From: JAGPUQ01 sp036961295
GTDB lineage: Bacteria > Pseudomonadota > Gammaproteobacteria > Pseudomonadales > Porticoccaceae
Assembly (NCBI GenBank): GCA_036961295.1
Contig: JBALVX010000002.1
Coordinates: 625,185-689,184 of the forward strand
Direction of reading: 5' to 3'
DNA length: 64,000 nucleotides
The notes beneath the pieces are model-generated. The model saw only the letters and a list, made by a program, of their open reading frames with translations. It was not told the origin of the DNA and did no database searches. This document shows positions 41,436 to 49,645 of this stretch, one piece after another. Every line of letters begins with the position of its first letter. The stretch's first letter is position 1. The translations under genes were made by a program, and so were the position numbers.

Positions 41436-42536
41436 TTAGGTGAGCCTTAATACTGGCTTCAAAGTCGAACCGTTTTCAGAGTCCTCTGCTGCCTGATTAA
41501 TTTCATCAAGCGTGTAGTACTTGATTAATTTGTCGAAGGGGAACTTGCCCTGTTTGTAAAGTTCGATGAGGCGCGGAATAAAAATATCCGAGTTGCTATC
41601 GCCCTCGAGAATTCCGCGAATATGACGGTTAAATAACAAAAAATTGACGTCCATATTAATAGTTGTGCCCATTGCGGGTGCGCCCACAATACCGCCGTGG
41701 CCGCCTTGTTTGAGGCAGTAGATCGCGCTTTCAAGTACTTTTGCGTTGCCAGTCGTTTCCAGCATATAGCTGGCACCGAGGCCGTCAGTGAGTTCCATAA
41801 TGGTTTCGAGAACATTGCCGTCTGCACCGTTGATAACATGAGTAGCACCGAGTTCTGTGGCTAACTCCAGACGATTTTCTTTAATGTCGATGCAAATAAT
41901 CGTAGTGCAGTTGGCAACCACCGCGCCCATAACTGCGCTAAGCCCCACCGCACCCGCGCCAAAAATAACAATATCCGAACCGGCGGGAGGGTTTAAGGCG
42001 TTGAGTACCGAGCCCGCGCCAGTTTGTACACCGCAGCCCAATGGCCCGAGCATTTCAAGGGGAACGCTCTTGTCTACCGGAATGGTATTGCGCTCGTAAC
42101 TCAGGGCGTAACCGGCAAAGGAGGATTGGGCAAAAAAGCTGCAGCCGAGGGGTTCATCGCCCGCGTGGATACAGCACTGCCCGTCGGGGGTGCGGCCACC
42201 AAAATTAAAGGGGAAGGCATTTTCACAGGACAGCGGATCGCGGGCCAAACAGTTACGGCAGTGGCCACAGGTATAAAACGTTAGCACTACGTGATCGCCG
42301 GGTTTTACTTTGGATACATTCTTGCCGATTTTTTCGACAATGCCGGAGCCTTCGTGGCCAAGCACCATGGGCAGCATGGTTTCGTAACCCTGGTCGCGGA
42401 TGATTAAATCGGTGTGACACATGCCAGCACCAACGATTTTAACGAGAATTTGATCGTCCGCAGGTTCCGAGATGGTGACATCTTCGATGGTGAATTTACT
42501 GCCTTTTGCTCTAACTACGGCGGCTTTGGTTTGCAT
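41436..42536 (-). CDS. Zinc-dependent alcohol dehydrogenase (aryl/geraniol alcohol type)
   Basis: MDR-family zinc alcohol dehydrogenase, 366 residues. Catalytic Zn ligands in GAGMCHTDL and LGHEGSG; structural Zn cysteines in CGHCRNCLARDPLSCEN; GPLGCGVQTGAGSVLN; NAD motif IFGAGAVGLSAVMG with CIDIKENRL (Asp, NAD preference). The pattern is that of benzyl/aryl- or geraniol-type dehydrogenases, which have the C-G-H-C-x2-C lobe and a Cys-rich substrate side. Could oxidise alcohols feeding the acyl-CoA dehydrogenases; substrate not determined. Confidence 0.92.
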   Translation of the reverse strand: MQTKAAVVRAKGSKFTIEDVTISEPADDQILVKIVGAGMCHTDLIIRDQGYETMLPMVLGHEGSGIVEKIGKNVSKVKPGDHVVLTFYTCGHCRNCLARDPLSCENAFPFNFGGRTPDGQCCIHAGDEPLGCSFFAQSSFAGYALSYERNTIPVDKSVPLEMLGPLGCGVQTGAGSVLNALNPPAGSDIVIFGAGAVGLSAVMGAVVANCTTIICIDIKENRLELATELGATHVINGADGNVLETIMELTDGLGASYMLETTGNAKVLESAIYCLKQGGHGGIVGAPAMGTTINMDVNFLLFNRHIRGILEGDSNSDIFIPRLIELYKQGKFPFDKLIKYYTLDEINQAAEDSENGSTLKPVLRLT

Positions 42537-42602
42537 TTTTTATCCCCTGTTTAGTTGTATCGAGTTTATTTGAAATAATGTGCTCTGCCGAGCGCTAAAT
42601 TG

Positions 42603-43457
42603 TTATTTGTCGCTGGTCCGGAATTGTTTCTGGATGTCTCCACGCAGTTCGGTAACCAGTGTAGAAGGAGCTGGCCGCACCCCGCGCCAAAGATAAAACG
42701 ATTCGGCGGCTTGTTCCACCAGCATGCCGAGGCCATCCGCAAGCCGGTCAACTCCGCGCTGTTCCATCCATTGCATAAATACGGTGGGCTCGGCACCGTA
42801 CATCATATCGTAGGCGCAAGCATTTTCAGCCACGAGGTTTTCTGGTAGCGGAGGGAGTTCGCCGGAGAGGCTGGCGCTGGTACCGTTGATGACGAGATCA
42901 AAGGGGCTGAGTGCTTCCAGATCATCGAAGCCGACTCCGAGTACCTTACCTAAGTCCGCAAAGTCCTCTGCCAGCTGTAAAGCTTTTTCCAGCGTACGAT
43001 TAGCGATTACTAAGCTGGCAGGAGATTGCGAAAGTAGCGGTTCCAAAATGCCGCGCACCGCGCCGCCCGCGCCGATAACGAGGACTCGCTGCTCGCTTAT
43101 TTTCCAATTGAGGTTGTCGAGCATATCGCGAACCAGACCAATGCCGTCGGTATTGTCGCCGAGAACAGTACCGTCAGTGTTTGCTGTCAGGGTGTTGACC
43201 GCGCCAGCGCGTCGGGCGCGCTCGGTAAGCGTATCGGAAAAATCAAAAGCCTCGGTTTTAAACGGCAAGGTAATGTTTAAGCCTTTGCCGCCGTCGGCGA
43301 AAAATGCCCGCGCACTATCGGCAAAAATATCCAGGTCGATATGCTGTCTGGTGTAAATAAGATCCTCGCCAGTCTGCCTGGCGAAGGCCGCGTGGATATC
43401 GGGAGAGCGGCTGTGGCTGACGGGGTTGCCGAACACGGCATAGCGGTCGCTGGTCAT
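42603..43457 (-). CDS. aroE: Shikimate dehydrogenase
   Basis: NADPH-dependent reduction of 3-dehydroshikimate in aromatic amino acid synthesis. 284 residues. AVFGNPVSHSRSPDIHAAF, LNITLPFKTEAF (catalytic Lys), GDNTDGIGLVRDM, NADP motif VIGAGGAVRGIL with IANRTLEKA, MMYGAEPTVFMQW and GLGMLVEQAAESFYLW. Next to hemF as in Pseudomonas. Confidence 0.97.
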   Translation of the reverse strand: MTSDRYAVFGNPVSHSRSPDIHAAFARQTGEDLIYTRQHIDLDIFADSARAFFADGGKGLNITLPFKTEAFDFSDTLTERARRAGAVNTLTANTDGTVLGDNTDGIGLVRDMLDNLNWKISEQRVLVIGAGGAVRGILEPLLSQSPASLVIANRTLEKALQLAEDFADLGKVLGVGFDDLEALSPFDLVINGTSASLSGELPPLPENLVAENACAYDMMYGAEPTVFMQWMEQRGVDRLADGLGMLVEQAAESFYLWRGVRPAPSTLVTELRGDIQKQFRTSDK

Positions 43458-43513
43458 CGCTTACTCATAGTTATCGCTTACCCATATTAGGGATACCGTT
43501 TTTTGCTTCGCCA

Positions 43514-44419
43514 CTAATGATTCGCCCAGTCTTGTGGTACGAGAAAGGTATCATAAAGTTCGGCTTCTGGCGTGTTGGGTTCAGGGTGCCAGTCGTATTC
43601 CCAGCGCACTAAGGGCGGCATCGACATTAAAATCGATTCCGTACGGCCTCCGGTTTGCAAACCAAATAAAGTACCCCGATCGTAAACTAAATTAAACTCC
43701 ACGTAGCGACCCCGACGGTAGAGTTGGAATTGCCGCTCGCGCTCACCAAAGGCTTTATTTTTTTGGCGGGCGATAATGGGTCGGTAGGCGTCGATATAGG
43801 CATCGCCGACGCGGCGCATTAAAGCGAAGCTGTCGTCAAAGCCGAGTTCGTTAAAGTCGTCAAAAAATAAACCACCGACGCCGCGCGGTTCATCCCGGTG
43901 TTTTAAATAAAAATAATCGTCGCACCACTGCTTGAAGCGGGGATAAATATCGGGGCCGGAGGGCTCGCACGCCGCTTTGGCGATATGATGCCACTGGGTG
44001 CAATCTTGTTTGTCGCCATAGTAAGGAGTTAAGTCAAAGCCACCACCAAACCACCAAACCGGATCTTCTCCGGGTTTTTCGGAGACAAAAAATCGCACAT
44101 TGGCGTGAGAGGTTGGCACATAGGGATTGTGTGGATGGATGACCAGCGACACGCCCATGGCCTCAAACGAACGCCCGGCCAGTTCGGGTCGGGCTGCGGT
44201 TGCCGATGCCGGAAGTTGATCGCCAAACACATGGGAGAAATTTACCCCGCCCTGTTCAATGACAGCGCCATTTTTCAGCACCCGGGAGCGCCCACCACCG
44301 CCGCCTTCGCGTTGCCAGGTGTCTTCGCGGAACGTAGTGCCGCCGTCTTCCTCTTGCAGGGCTGTGCAGATGGTGTCCTGCAAAGCCAGCAAATAGGTTT
44401 TTACTGCCGATTTATCCAT
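43514..44419 (-). CDS. hemF: Oxygen-dependent coproporphyrinogen III oxidase
   Basis: Aerobic heme synthesis step, 301 residues, cytosolic dimer. GGGGRSRVLKNGAVIEQGGVNFSHV in parts, GVSLVIHPHNPYVPTSHANVRFF in parts, WWFGGGFDLTPYYG, GVGGLFFDDF, RRGRYVEFNLVYDRGTLFGL in parts and SILMSMPPLVRWEYDW. Indicates aerobic metabolism. Part of the tsaC-hemF-aroE order. Confidence 0.98.
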   Translation of the reverse strand: MDKSAVKTYLLALQDTICTALQEEDGGTTFREDTWQREGGGGGRSRVLKNGAVIEQGGVNFSHVFGDQLPASATAARPELAGRSFEAMGVSLVIHPHNPYVPTSHANVRFFVSEKPGEDPVWWFGGGFDLTPYYGDKQDCTQWHHIAKAACEPSGPDIYPRFKQWCDDYFYLKHRDEPRGVGGLFFDDFNELGFDDSFALMRRVGDAYIDAYRPIIARQKNKAFGERERQFQLYRRGRYVEFNLVYDRGTLFGLQTGGRTESILMSMPPLVRWEYDWHPEPNTPEAELYDTFLVPQDWANH

Positions 44420-44471
44420 ATCACTTTATTTCACATATTGGCTAGAGAGTTGAATGCGGGTAACAAAAAAG

Positions 44472-45074
44472 TCAGCCGGGCCGTACTACTTTACCGGTCA
44501 GCATATCTCGAATTTCGCTGGGCTTAGCGGCATTGCCGATGGCTCCCGGAGTGTAATCATCCAGCTTATTACCAAAATACACTTTGACCCGGGTCAAGGA
44601 GGTAGCGGGTTGTCGGCCGCGGGGGTTCGCCGAGGTGGAGACAATAGGAGTGTCCAGCGCTCGGCTTAGACCCGCAGCTACCGGGTGGGCGCTAACGCGT
44701 ACCGCCAAGGTGTTTTGCCCACCACTAATCCAGTCACTGGCCATGCCGTTATTGGGTATTAACCAGGTCACCGGGCCAGGCCAGGTGCTTTGCATCTGCG
44801 CGATGTGCTGTTGATCCAGCCCGACGAGATAGGGGTGCAGCATCTCAATATTGGCGGCGAGCAGAATCAGACCCTTGCCGACAGGCCGTTGCTTGAGCTG
44901 AAGAATACCTTCGACCGCATCCCGGTTGGACGGGTCGCAACCCAGACCCCAAACCGCCTCGGTAGGATAAGCCACCACTCCGCCGCCGCGGATGACAGCG
45001 GCAGCCCGTTGAATGCGGGGGTGCCGCGACCAGTCCGGCAGATTTTGCTGATGCAAGGGCGGAGCCTTGTTCAA
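44472..45074 (-). CDS. tsaC: Threonylcarbamoyl-AMP synthase
   Basis: YrdC/Sua5-domain enzyme making threonylcarbamoyl-AMP for the t6A37 modification of ANN-decoding tRNAs. 200 residues. GGGVVAYPTEAVWGLGC, LKQRPVGKGLILLAA, PGPVTWLIP, LAVRVSAHPVA, PIVSTSANPRGRQPA. The start appears to be TTG at 45074, whose last two bases overlap the purE stop (TTGA); no ATG is available before the conserved domain. Downstream of purE and coupled to it. Confidence 0.94.
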   Translation of the reverse strand: MNKAPPLHQQNLPDWSRHPRIQRAAAVIRGGGVVAYPTEAVWGLGCDPSNRDAVEGILQLKQRPVGKGLILLAANIEMLHPYLVGLDQQHIAQMQSTWPGPVTWLIPNNGMASDWISGGQNTLAVRVSAHPVAAGLSRALDTPIVSTSANPRGRQPATSLTRVKVYFGNKLDDYTPGAIGNAAKPSEIRDMLTGKVVRPG

Positions 45075-45574
45075 GCCTTGAGCTTTTCCTGCAAAGCGGC
45101 GTCTTTAGCCATGACCGCTTCGGCAGCTTCGGCGCGTTCATCGACCAGGCGTTGGTAGAGCTCAGCATCGGCAGTGGAGAGGATTTGTGCGGCGAGATAG
45201 GCGGCGTTTTTAGCTCCGGCCTTGCCGATGGCAACGGTGGCAACGGGAATGCCGCCGGGCATTTGTACGGTGGCGAGCAGGGCGTCGAGTCCCTCTAGTG
45301 AGGCATTGATAGGCACACCGATAACGGGCTTCAAGGTGGCGGCTGCGACAGCTCCGGCCAGGTGGGCGGCCATACCTGCAGCACAGATAAAGGCCCCACA
45401 GCCTCGTTGCTCGGCGCTTTTAACGTAGCTGTGAGTGGCTTCGGGAGTACGGTGGGCCGAAGTGATTTTGACCTCGAAAGCCACGCCGAGCTTGTTCAGG
45501 GTGTCCATGCTCGATTCCATCACCGGGAGGTCGGAATCGGAGCCCATTAAAATTGCAACAAAAGGTTTGTTCAT
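45071..45574 (-). CDS. purE: N5-carboxyaminoimidazole ribonucleotide mutase
   Basis: Purine synthesis enzyme (class I PurE), 167 residues, octamer. AILMGSDSDLPVM, VKITSAHRTPEATHSYVKSA in parts, GCGAFICAAGMAAHLAGAVA in parts, PVIGVPINASLEGLDALLA in parts, QMPGGIPVATVAIGKAGA. No purK lies beside it, so the usual purE-purK pair is split. Overlaps tsaC by 4 nt. Confidence 0.97.
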   Translation of the reverse strand: MNKPFVAILMGSDSDLPVMESSMDTLNKLGVAFEVKITSAHRTPEATHSYVKSAEQRGCGAFICAAGMAAHLAGAVAAATLKPVIGVPINASLEGLDALLATVQMPGGIPVATVAIGKAGAKNAAYLAAQILSTADAELYQRLVDERAEAAEAVMAKDAALQEKLKA

Positions 45575-45642
45575 GTTAAGTACTTGCTAGATGTAAAAGA
45601 GCGGGGAAGGCTACCTCAAGCGAGGATTTGCGGCAAGTCTGA

Positions 45643-46740
45643 TCAAGCTGTTCTGACGTAAAGCCCCCCCTGATTTTCCACCAAACCTTGTATCTCTAGC
45701 TCGACTAACAGCCCCAAAAGTATTGTTATATCGAGATCCAGGTGTCCGGCTAGGGCATCTATACCCACGGGATCGTAGCCCATGGCCGCCAGTAAATGGC
45801 CAGCATCGGTACCCAGTGCGGTCGAAGCGTCGAGGGTTTCGGTTTCCACCTCGGCTTGTTTAAACGACAGCATGCCACCCAATTGTTGAATGATGTCGTC
45901 CGTGGTTTCGGTCAGCGTTGCGCCCTCGCGAATTAACTGGTGGCAGCCTTTGGCGAGGGGGTTGTTCACCGAACCGGGAATGGCAAAAACCTCGCGACCT
46001 TGCTCCATAGCGAGTCGGGCGGTAATCAGCGAGCCGCTTTTGAGCGCGGCTTCCACCACCAGCACGCCGGTGCTTAGGCCGCTGATAATGCGATTGCGGC
46101 GCGGGAAGTTACTGGCTAAGGGCGGGGTTCCCGGCAGAAACTCTGAGACAATGGCACCGTGGTTAGCAATAATTTCCGCAGCCAGGTCGCGGTGACCGCG
46201 GGGATAAATGCGATCAATACCGGTGCCGATCACCGCGATAGTAATGCCTTTGGCTAAGGCCCCCCGATGGGCGGCACCGTCAATACCCAGAGCCAAACCG
46301 CTGGTCACAGCAAAGCCGCCCGTAGCCAGTGTTGCCGCAAAGCGCGCCGCGTGTTCAAGGCCGCCGCGACTGGCGTTGCGGCTGCCGACAATGGCAATGG
46401 CTGGTAGTGAAAGTGCATCGACGTTGCCCCGCACATAGAGCAGCGGCGGTGGCGAGGGGATTTCTCGCAGTAATGTCGGATAGGTATCGTCTGATAAGCA
46501 CAGCAGCGTTACCCCGGATTGCTGGAGCGCGATTATGGCCTGCTGGGCATCGGTTTGTAATGAATCTAACTGTCGCTGAATGTCAGAGACGGGTTTGCGG
46601 GAACGCGGGGGTAACTGTTCCGGGCTAGCGGATAAAATATTAGCAAAGCTGCCGAATTGTTTGTGTAGAGACTGCAATCCAACCGCGCCCAGGCCGGGCT
46701 GGTTGACTAATAGATGTGCGTATAGTGTTTCGGGGTGCAT
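45643..46740 (-). CDS. dprA: DNA-processing protein DprA
   Basis: RecA loader that protects incoming single-stranded DNA in natural transformation. 365 residues. N-terminal SAM/HhH-like part, Rossmann-like core with AIVGSRNASRGG, VTSGLALGIDGAAHRGAL, AVIGTGIDRIYPRGH, GAIVSEFLPGTPP, FPRRNRIISGLSTGVLVVEAALKSGS in parts, FAIPGSVNNPLAKGCHQLI; a C-terminal winged helix (GYDPVGIDALAGHL). Located between the LysM protein and purE/tsaC. Confidence 0.96.
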   Translation of the reverse strand: MHPETLYAHLLVNQPGLGAVGLQSLHKQFGSFANILSASPEQLPPRSRKPVSDIQRQLDSLQTDAQQAIIALQQSGVTLLCLSDDTYPTLLREIPSPPPLLYVRGNVDALSLPAIAIVGSRNASRGGLEHAARFAATLATGGFAVTSGLALGIDGAAHRGALAKGITIAVIGTGIDRIYPRGHRDLAAEIIANHGAIVSEFLPGTPPLASNFPRRNRIISGLSTGVLVVEAALKSGSLITARLAMEQGREVFAIPGSVNNPLAKGCHQLIREGATLTETTDDIIQQLGGMLSFKQAEVETETLDASTALGTDAGHLLAAMGYDPVGIDALAGHLDLDITILLGLLVELEIQGLVENQGGLYVRTA

Positions 46741-46758
46741 AACTCCATCCTTGGAGTA

Positions 46759-46828
46759 GGCTAAATTGACTTAGCTTAGGTTAACTGAGCTTAGATTAAC
46801 TTAGCCTGGTTAAGCTCAGGCCGACTCA
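46759..46828. repeat. 15-bp tandem repeat, 4 to 5 copies, upstream of dprA
   Basis: Units of 15 bp at 46759, 46774, 46789 and 46804 plus a partial one at 46819. The plus-strand unit is like GCTTAGATTAACTTA. They occupy most of the gap between the LysM gene and dprA. Confidence 0.82.
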
Positions 46829-46869
46829 TATGAGAGGGCCTCAAGCCAGCCTGTACTTTATCACTCGTC

Positions 46870-47889
46870 TTAGGGGCTGCGCACCAGGTCGCCGACATTA
46901 AAGGGTCGTTGGGCGGTCAGTACCAGGCCGAAGCTCATTTTTTCAAAGGTGCGAAAAACCATCATCAAGCCTACACGCTCGGGTGGTAATCGCACGGTGT
47001 CGCCGACTATCCGGTCTTTTGCCTCAATGCCGATTTTATAGATGGCCATCAAATTGCCATTAACGATTCCGTCGCGCTCACCTAAATTGACAGCAATCAC
47101 ATCCAGGGTACCAATGGAGTGGAGTCCATCCTCCACCGAAATAATCATACCATCACTGTCTTCAGGGGGAGCGCTGGGGTAGAAAACCGGATCGACACTC
47201 AAGTTCTCATCGATCAGCAAACGATCGCCTACGCGAATTTCTTCAGTAGTGCGGGTGGCATTGAGAGACGCAATATCGCCGTCTATCGCCATCAATTTTA
47301 CGGAGCCAATATCTTGCGCGCGAATCCCGAGTACTTCCTGGGTTGTTGGGTCGATGTAGGGGTCGCCCTGGCGGTAGAGACCATAAAAATTTTCATTCTC
47401 AACAAAGCTACCGCGAGCATATAAGTTGTCACCTTCACCGGATAACAAGCGACCTTCGTAGCCGGAGAGTACATAAGGAGCGAGCTCTAATTCGCCGACG
47501 TTGACGATACGAGTTTTCGATAAAAAGGTATCGATAATATCCAATGGCAGGCTGGAGATGGCGTCGGTATGGGCAATTTCTTTAACCTGTGGTCTTAATT
47601 TGACGTTGCGACCGCGGGACAGGCTCAGGTGCGGCTTGCCATCGATATACACCATATTGATGATATCGCCCGGGTAAATCAGGTGGGGGTTTTTGATCTG
47701 AGGGTTCACGTGCCAAATTTCAGGCCAGACCCAGGGTTCGTTGAGAAAGTGGTCGGCGATGTCCCACAGGGTATCGTTGCGTTTAACGGTGTACTGATCG
47801 GGAACATTGCTGTTGAATGGGGAGTCCGACGCGATGGTTGCTGCGGCCAGAAACCAAAGCCCTAGCAGGGCCGACATTACTCTTTTCAT
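46870..47889 (-). CDS. LysM-domain protein (DprA-linked)
   Basis: 339 residues from the ATG at 47889 (nine nt shorter than the longest frame). Signal peptide MKRVMSALLGLWFLAAATIA, then a LysM peptidoglycan-binding motif YTVKRNDTLWDIADHFLNEP..WHVNPQIKNPHLIYPGDII, then about 250 residues of beta-rich sequence with no named enzyme motif. Periplasmic. This family is regularly found between dprA and def in Pseudomonas and relatives. Divergent from def. Confidence 0.9.
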   Translation of the reverse strand: MKRVMSALLGLWFLAAATIASDSPFNSNVPDQYTVKRNDTLWDIADHFLNEPWVWPEIWHVNPQIKNPHLIYPGDIINMVYIDGKPHLSLSRGRNVKLRPQVKEIAHTDAISSLPLDIIDTFLSKTRIVNVGELELAPYVLSGYEGRLLSGEGDNLYARGSFVENENFYGLYRQGDPYIDPTTQEVLGIRAQDIGSVKLMAIDGDIASLNATRTTEEIRVGDRLLIDENLSVDPVFYPSAPPEDSDGMIISVEDGLHSIGTLDVIAVNLGERDGIVNGNLMAIYKIGIEAKDRIVGDTVRLPPERVGLMMVFRTFEKMSFGLVLTAQRPFNVGDLVRSP

Positions 47890-48081
47890 AAGGCTCATCC
47901 TATGTGCTTTACCGTGTTGTATACTTTGTCTGGTCTGTCTATTGTTGTTTAATTTATATTGTTTAATTTATTCATGGCCGCCCCGGCAGTGCCAATAATA
48001 CAGTGTCGACCACCTAAGCCCCATTCACAATACATCTTAACAGTGATTTAATGCTGTTTACTAGAAACCCGTCACAAGTTT

Positions 48082-48588
48082 ATGGCAATTTTGACAATTT
48101 TGGAATTTCCTGACCCCCGTCTGCGCACGGTGGCGAAGCCCGTGCAGGTGGTCGATGGGAGTATTCGTCGCTTAATAAAAGACATGTTTGAAACCATGTA
48201 TGCCGCTCCAGGCGTCGGTTTGGCGGCGACTCAGGTCAATATTCATCAACGCATAGTGGTGATAGATGTCTCTGACGACCAGAATCAGCCGCTGGTGTTT
48301 ATTAATCCAGAAATAGCAGTGCTAGATGACACGCTCCGTGATCACGATGAAGGCTGTTTGTCGGTACCTGGATTCTACGAGCAGGTTGAGCGGCCCGAGC
48401 ACGTGCGCGTCAAGGCATTAAATGAGCATGGCGAGGCCTTCGAGCTGGAGCCAGATGGCCTGACGGCGGTGTGTATTCAACATGAGCTCGATCACCTTAA
48501 TGGCAAGTTGTTTGTCGATTATCTATCGTCGATAAAGCGTCAGCGCATTCGCAGAAAACTCGAAAAAATCCACAAGCAAGCGCTATAA
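48082..48588 (+). CDS. def: Peptide deformylase
   Basis: Fe/Zn hydrolase removing the N-terminal formyl group from new proteins. 168 residues. GVGLAATQVNIHQR, EGCLSVPGFYEQV (metal Cys), and QHELDHLNGKLFVDYLS (metal His pair and Glu). Followed after 10 nt by fmt, as usual. Confidence 0.98.
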   Translation: MAILTILEFPDPRLRTVAKPVQVVDGSIRRLIKDMFETMYAAPGVGLAATQVNIHQRIVVIDVSDDQNQPLVFINPEIAVLDDTLRDHDEGCLSVPGFYEQVERPEHVRVKALNEHGEAFELEPDGLTAVCIQHELDHLNGKLFVDYLSSIKRQRIRRKLEKIHKQAL

Positions 48589-48598
48589 AGGCCAAAAA

Positions 48599-49609
48599 TT
48601 GACACTATCTTCGTCTAACGTGCAGTCTTTGTCCGTCGTTTTTGCGGGCACCCCCGACTTTGCTGCCGAGCACTTGCGCGCCTTGCTGGCTTCCCCGCAC
48701 AGGGTGGTTGGGGTGTATACCCAGCCCGATAGACCGGCAGGCAGGGGTAAAAAATTGCTGCCTGGCCCGGTGAAAGCGTTGGCTGAGGAGCATGGGCTCG
48801 CGGTGTTTCAGCCGCTGAACCTTAAAGATCCCGCCGATCAGCAAAGGCTTGCTGAGCTTAAGCCAGACCTGATGGTGGTGGTCGCCTATGGCTTGATTCT
48901 ACCCCCAGCGGTATTGGCCATTCCCCGGCTTGGCTGTATCAATGTACACGCTTCTTTACTACCCCGCTGGCGGGGTGCTGCGCCGATTCAGCGGGCTATT
49001 GCAGCAGGCGATGGCTCCAGTGGCATTACCATAATGGAGATGGAGGCGGGTCTGGATACCGGGCCGATGCTCGCCACCGCGGTTTGCCCTATTGCTGACG
49101 ATGAAACGGGCGGCAGTTTGCACGACACGCTGGCGCAGCTTGGCCCCGAGCTGTTGCTGGAAACCATCGAGCGCTTGGCGCAGGGCGCGGTTGTGGCTCA
49201 GGCTCAGGATGACACCCAGGCCACTTATGCGCCAAAACTTAGCAAAGCCGAAGCGGCCATTGACTGGACATCCAGCGCCGCTGAAATTGATCGTAAAGTG
49301 CGGGCGTTTAATCCCTTCCCGGTCGCTTATGGTGAGCTTGGGGGTGAGCGCATTCGCATTTGGTCGGGAGCGTCCGCTGATATCGTGCCAGATGATGCCG
49401 CGCCTGAGACAAAATCCGAAACACGCTCGGATTCAGATGCTGCCCCAGGTCGCATTCTTTCTGCAAGTGGCGAGGGTATTCTGGTTGCCTGCGCTCAGGG
49501 TGTTTACCGCATTGAGGAGTTGCAATTGCCGGGCCGTAAGCGCCTGCCAGTGCGTGAAGTCTTAAACAGCCGTACAGCATTATTCGCACCAGGCCAGCAG
49601 TTTGATTAA
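48599..49609 (+). CDS. fmt: Methionyl-tRNA formyltransferase
   Basis: Formylates initiator Met-tRNA. 336 residues. VVFAGTPDFAAEHLRALL, QPDRPAGRGKKLLPGPVK, VVAYGLILPPAVL, GCINVHASLLPRWRGAAPIQRAI in parts (Asn, His), MEAGLDTGPML. Start: TTG at 48599 with AAAGG 7 nt upstream fits best; a GTG at 48620 has no Shine-Dalgarno; there is no ATG. An Asp/Ala/Ser-rich linker near residues 260-285 lengthens the C-terminal domain. Confidence 0.96.
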   Translation: MTLSSSNVQSLSVVFAGTPDFAAEHLRALLASPHRVVGVYTQPDRPAGRGKKLLPGPVKALAEEHGLAVFQPLNLKDPADQQRLAELKPDLMVVVAYGLILPPAVLAIPRLGCINVHASLLPRWRGAAPIQRAIAAGDGSSGITIMEMEAGLDTGPMLATAVCPIADDETGGSLHDTLAQLGPELLLETIERLAQGAVVAQAQDDTQATYAPKLSKAEAAIDWTSSAAEIDRKVRAFNPFPVAYGELGGERIRIWSGASADIVPDDAAPETKSETRSDSDAAPGRILSASGEGILVACAQGVYRIEELQLPGRKRLPVREVLNSRTALFAPGQQFD

Positions 49610-49645
49610 GCCTCGGTGTTGTCCCTCACAAAGCATAATTAGTCG

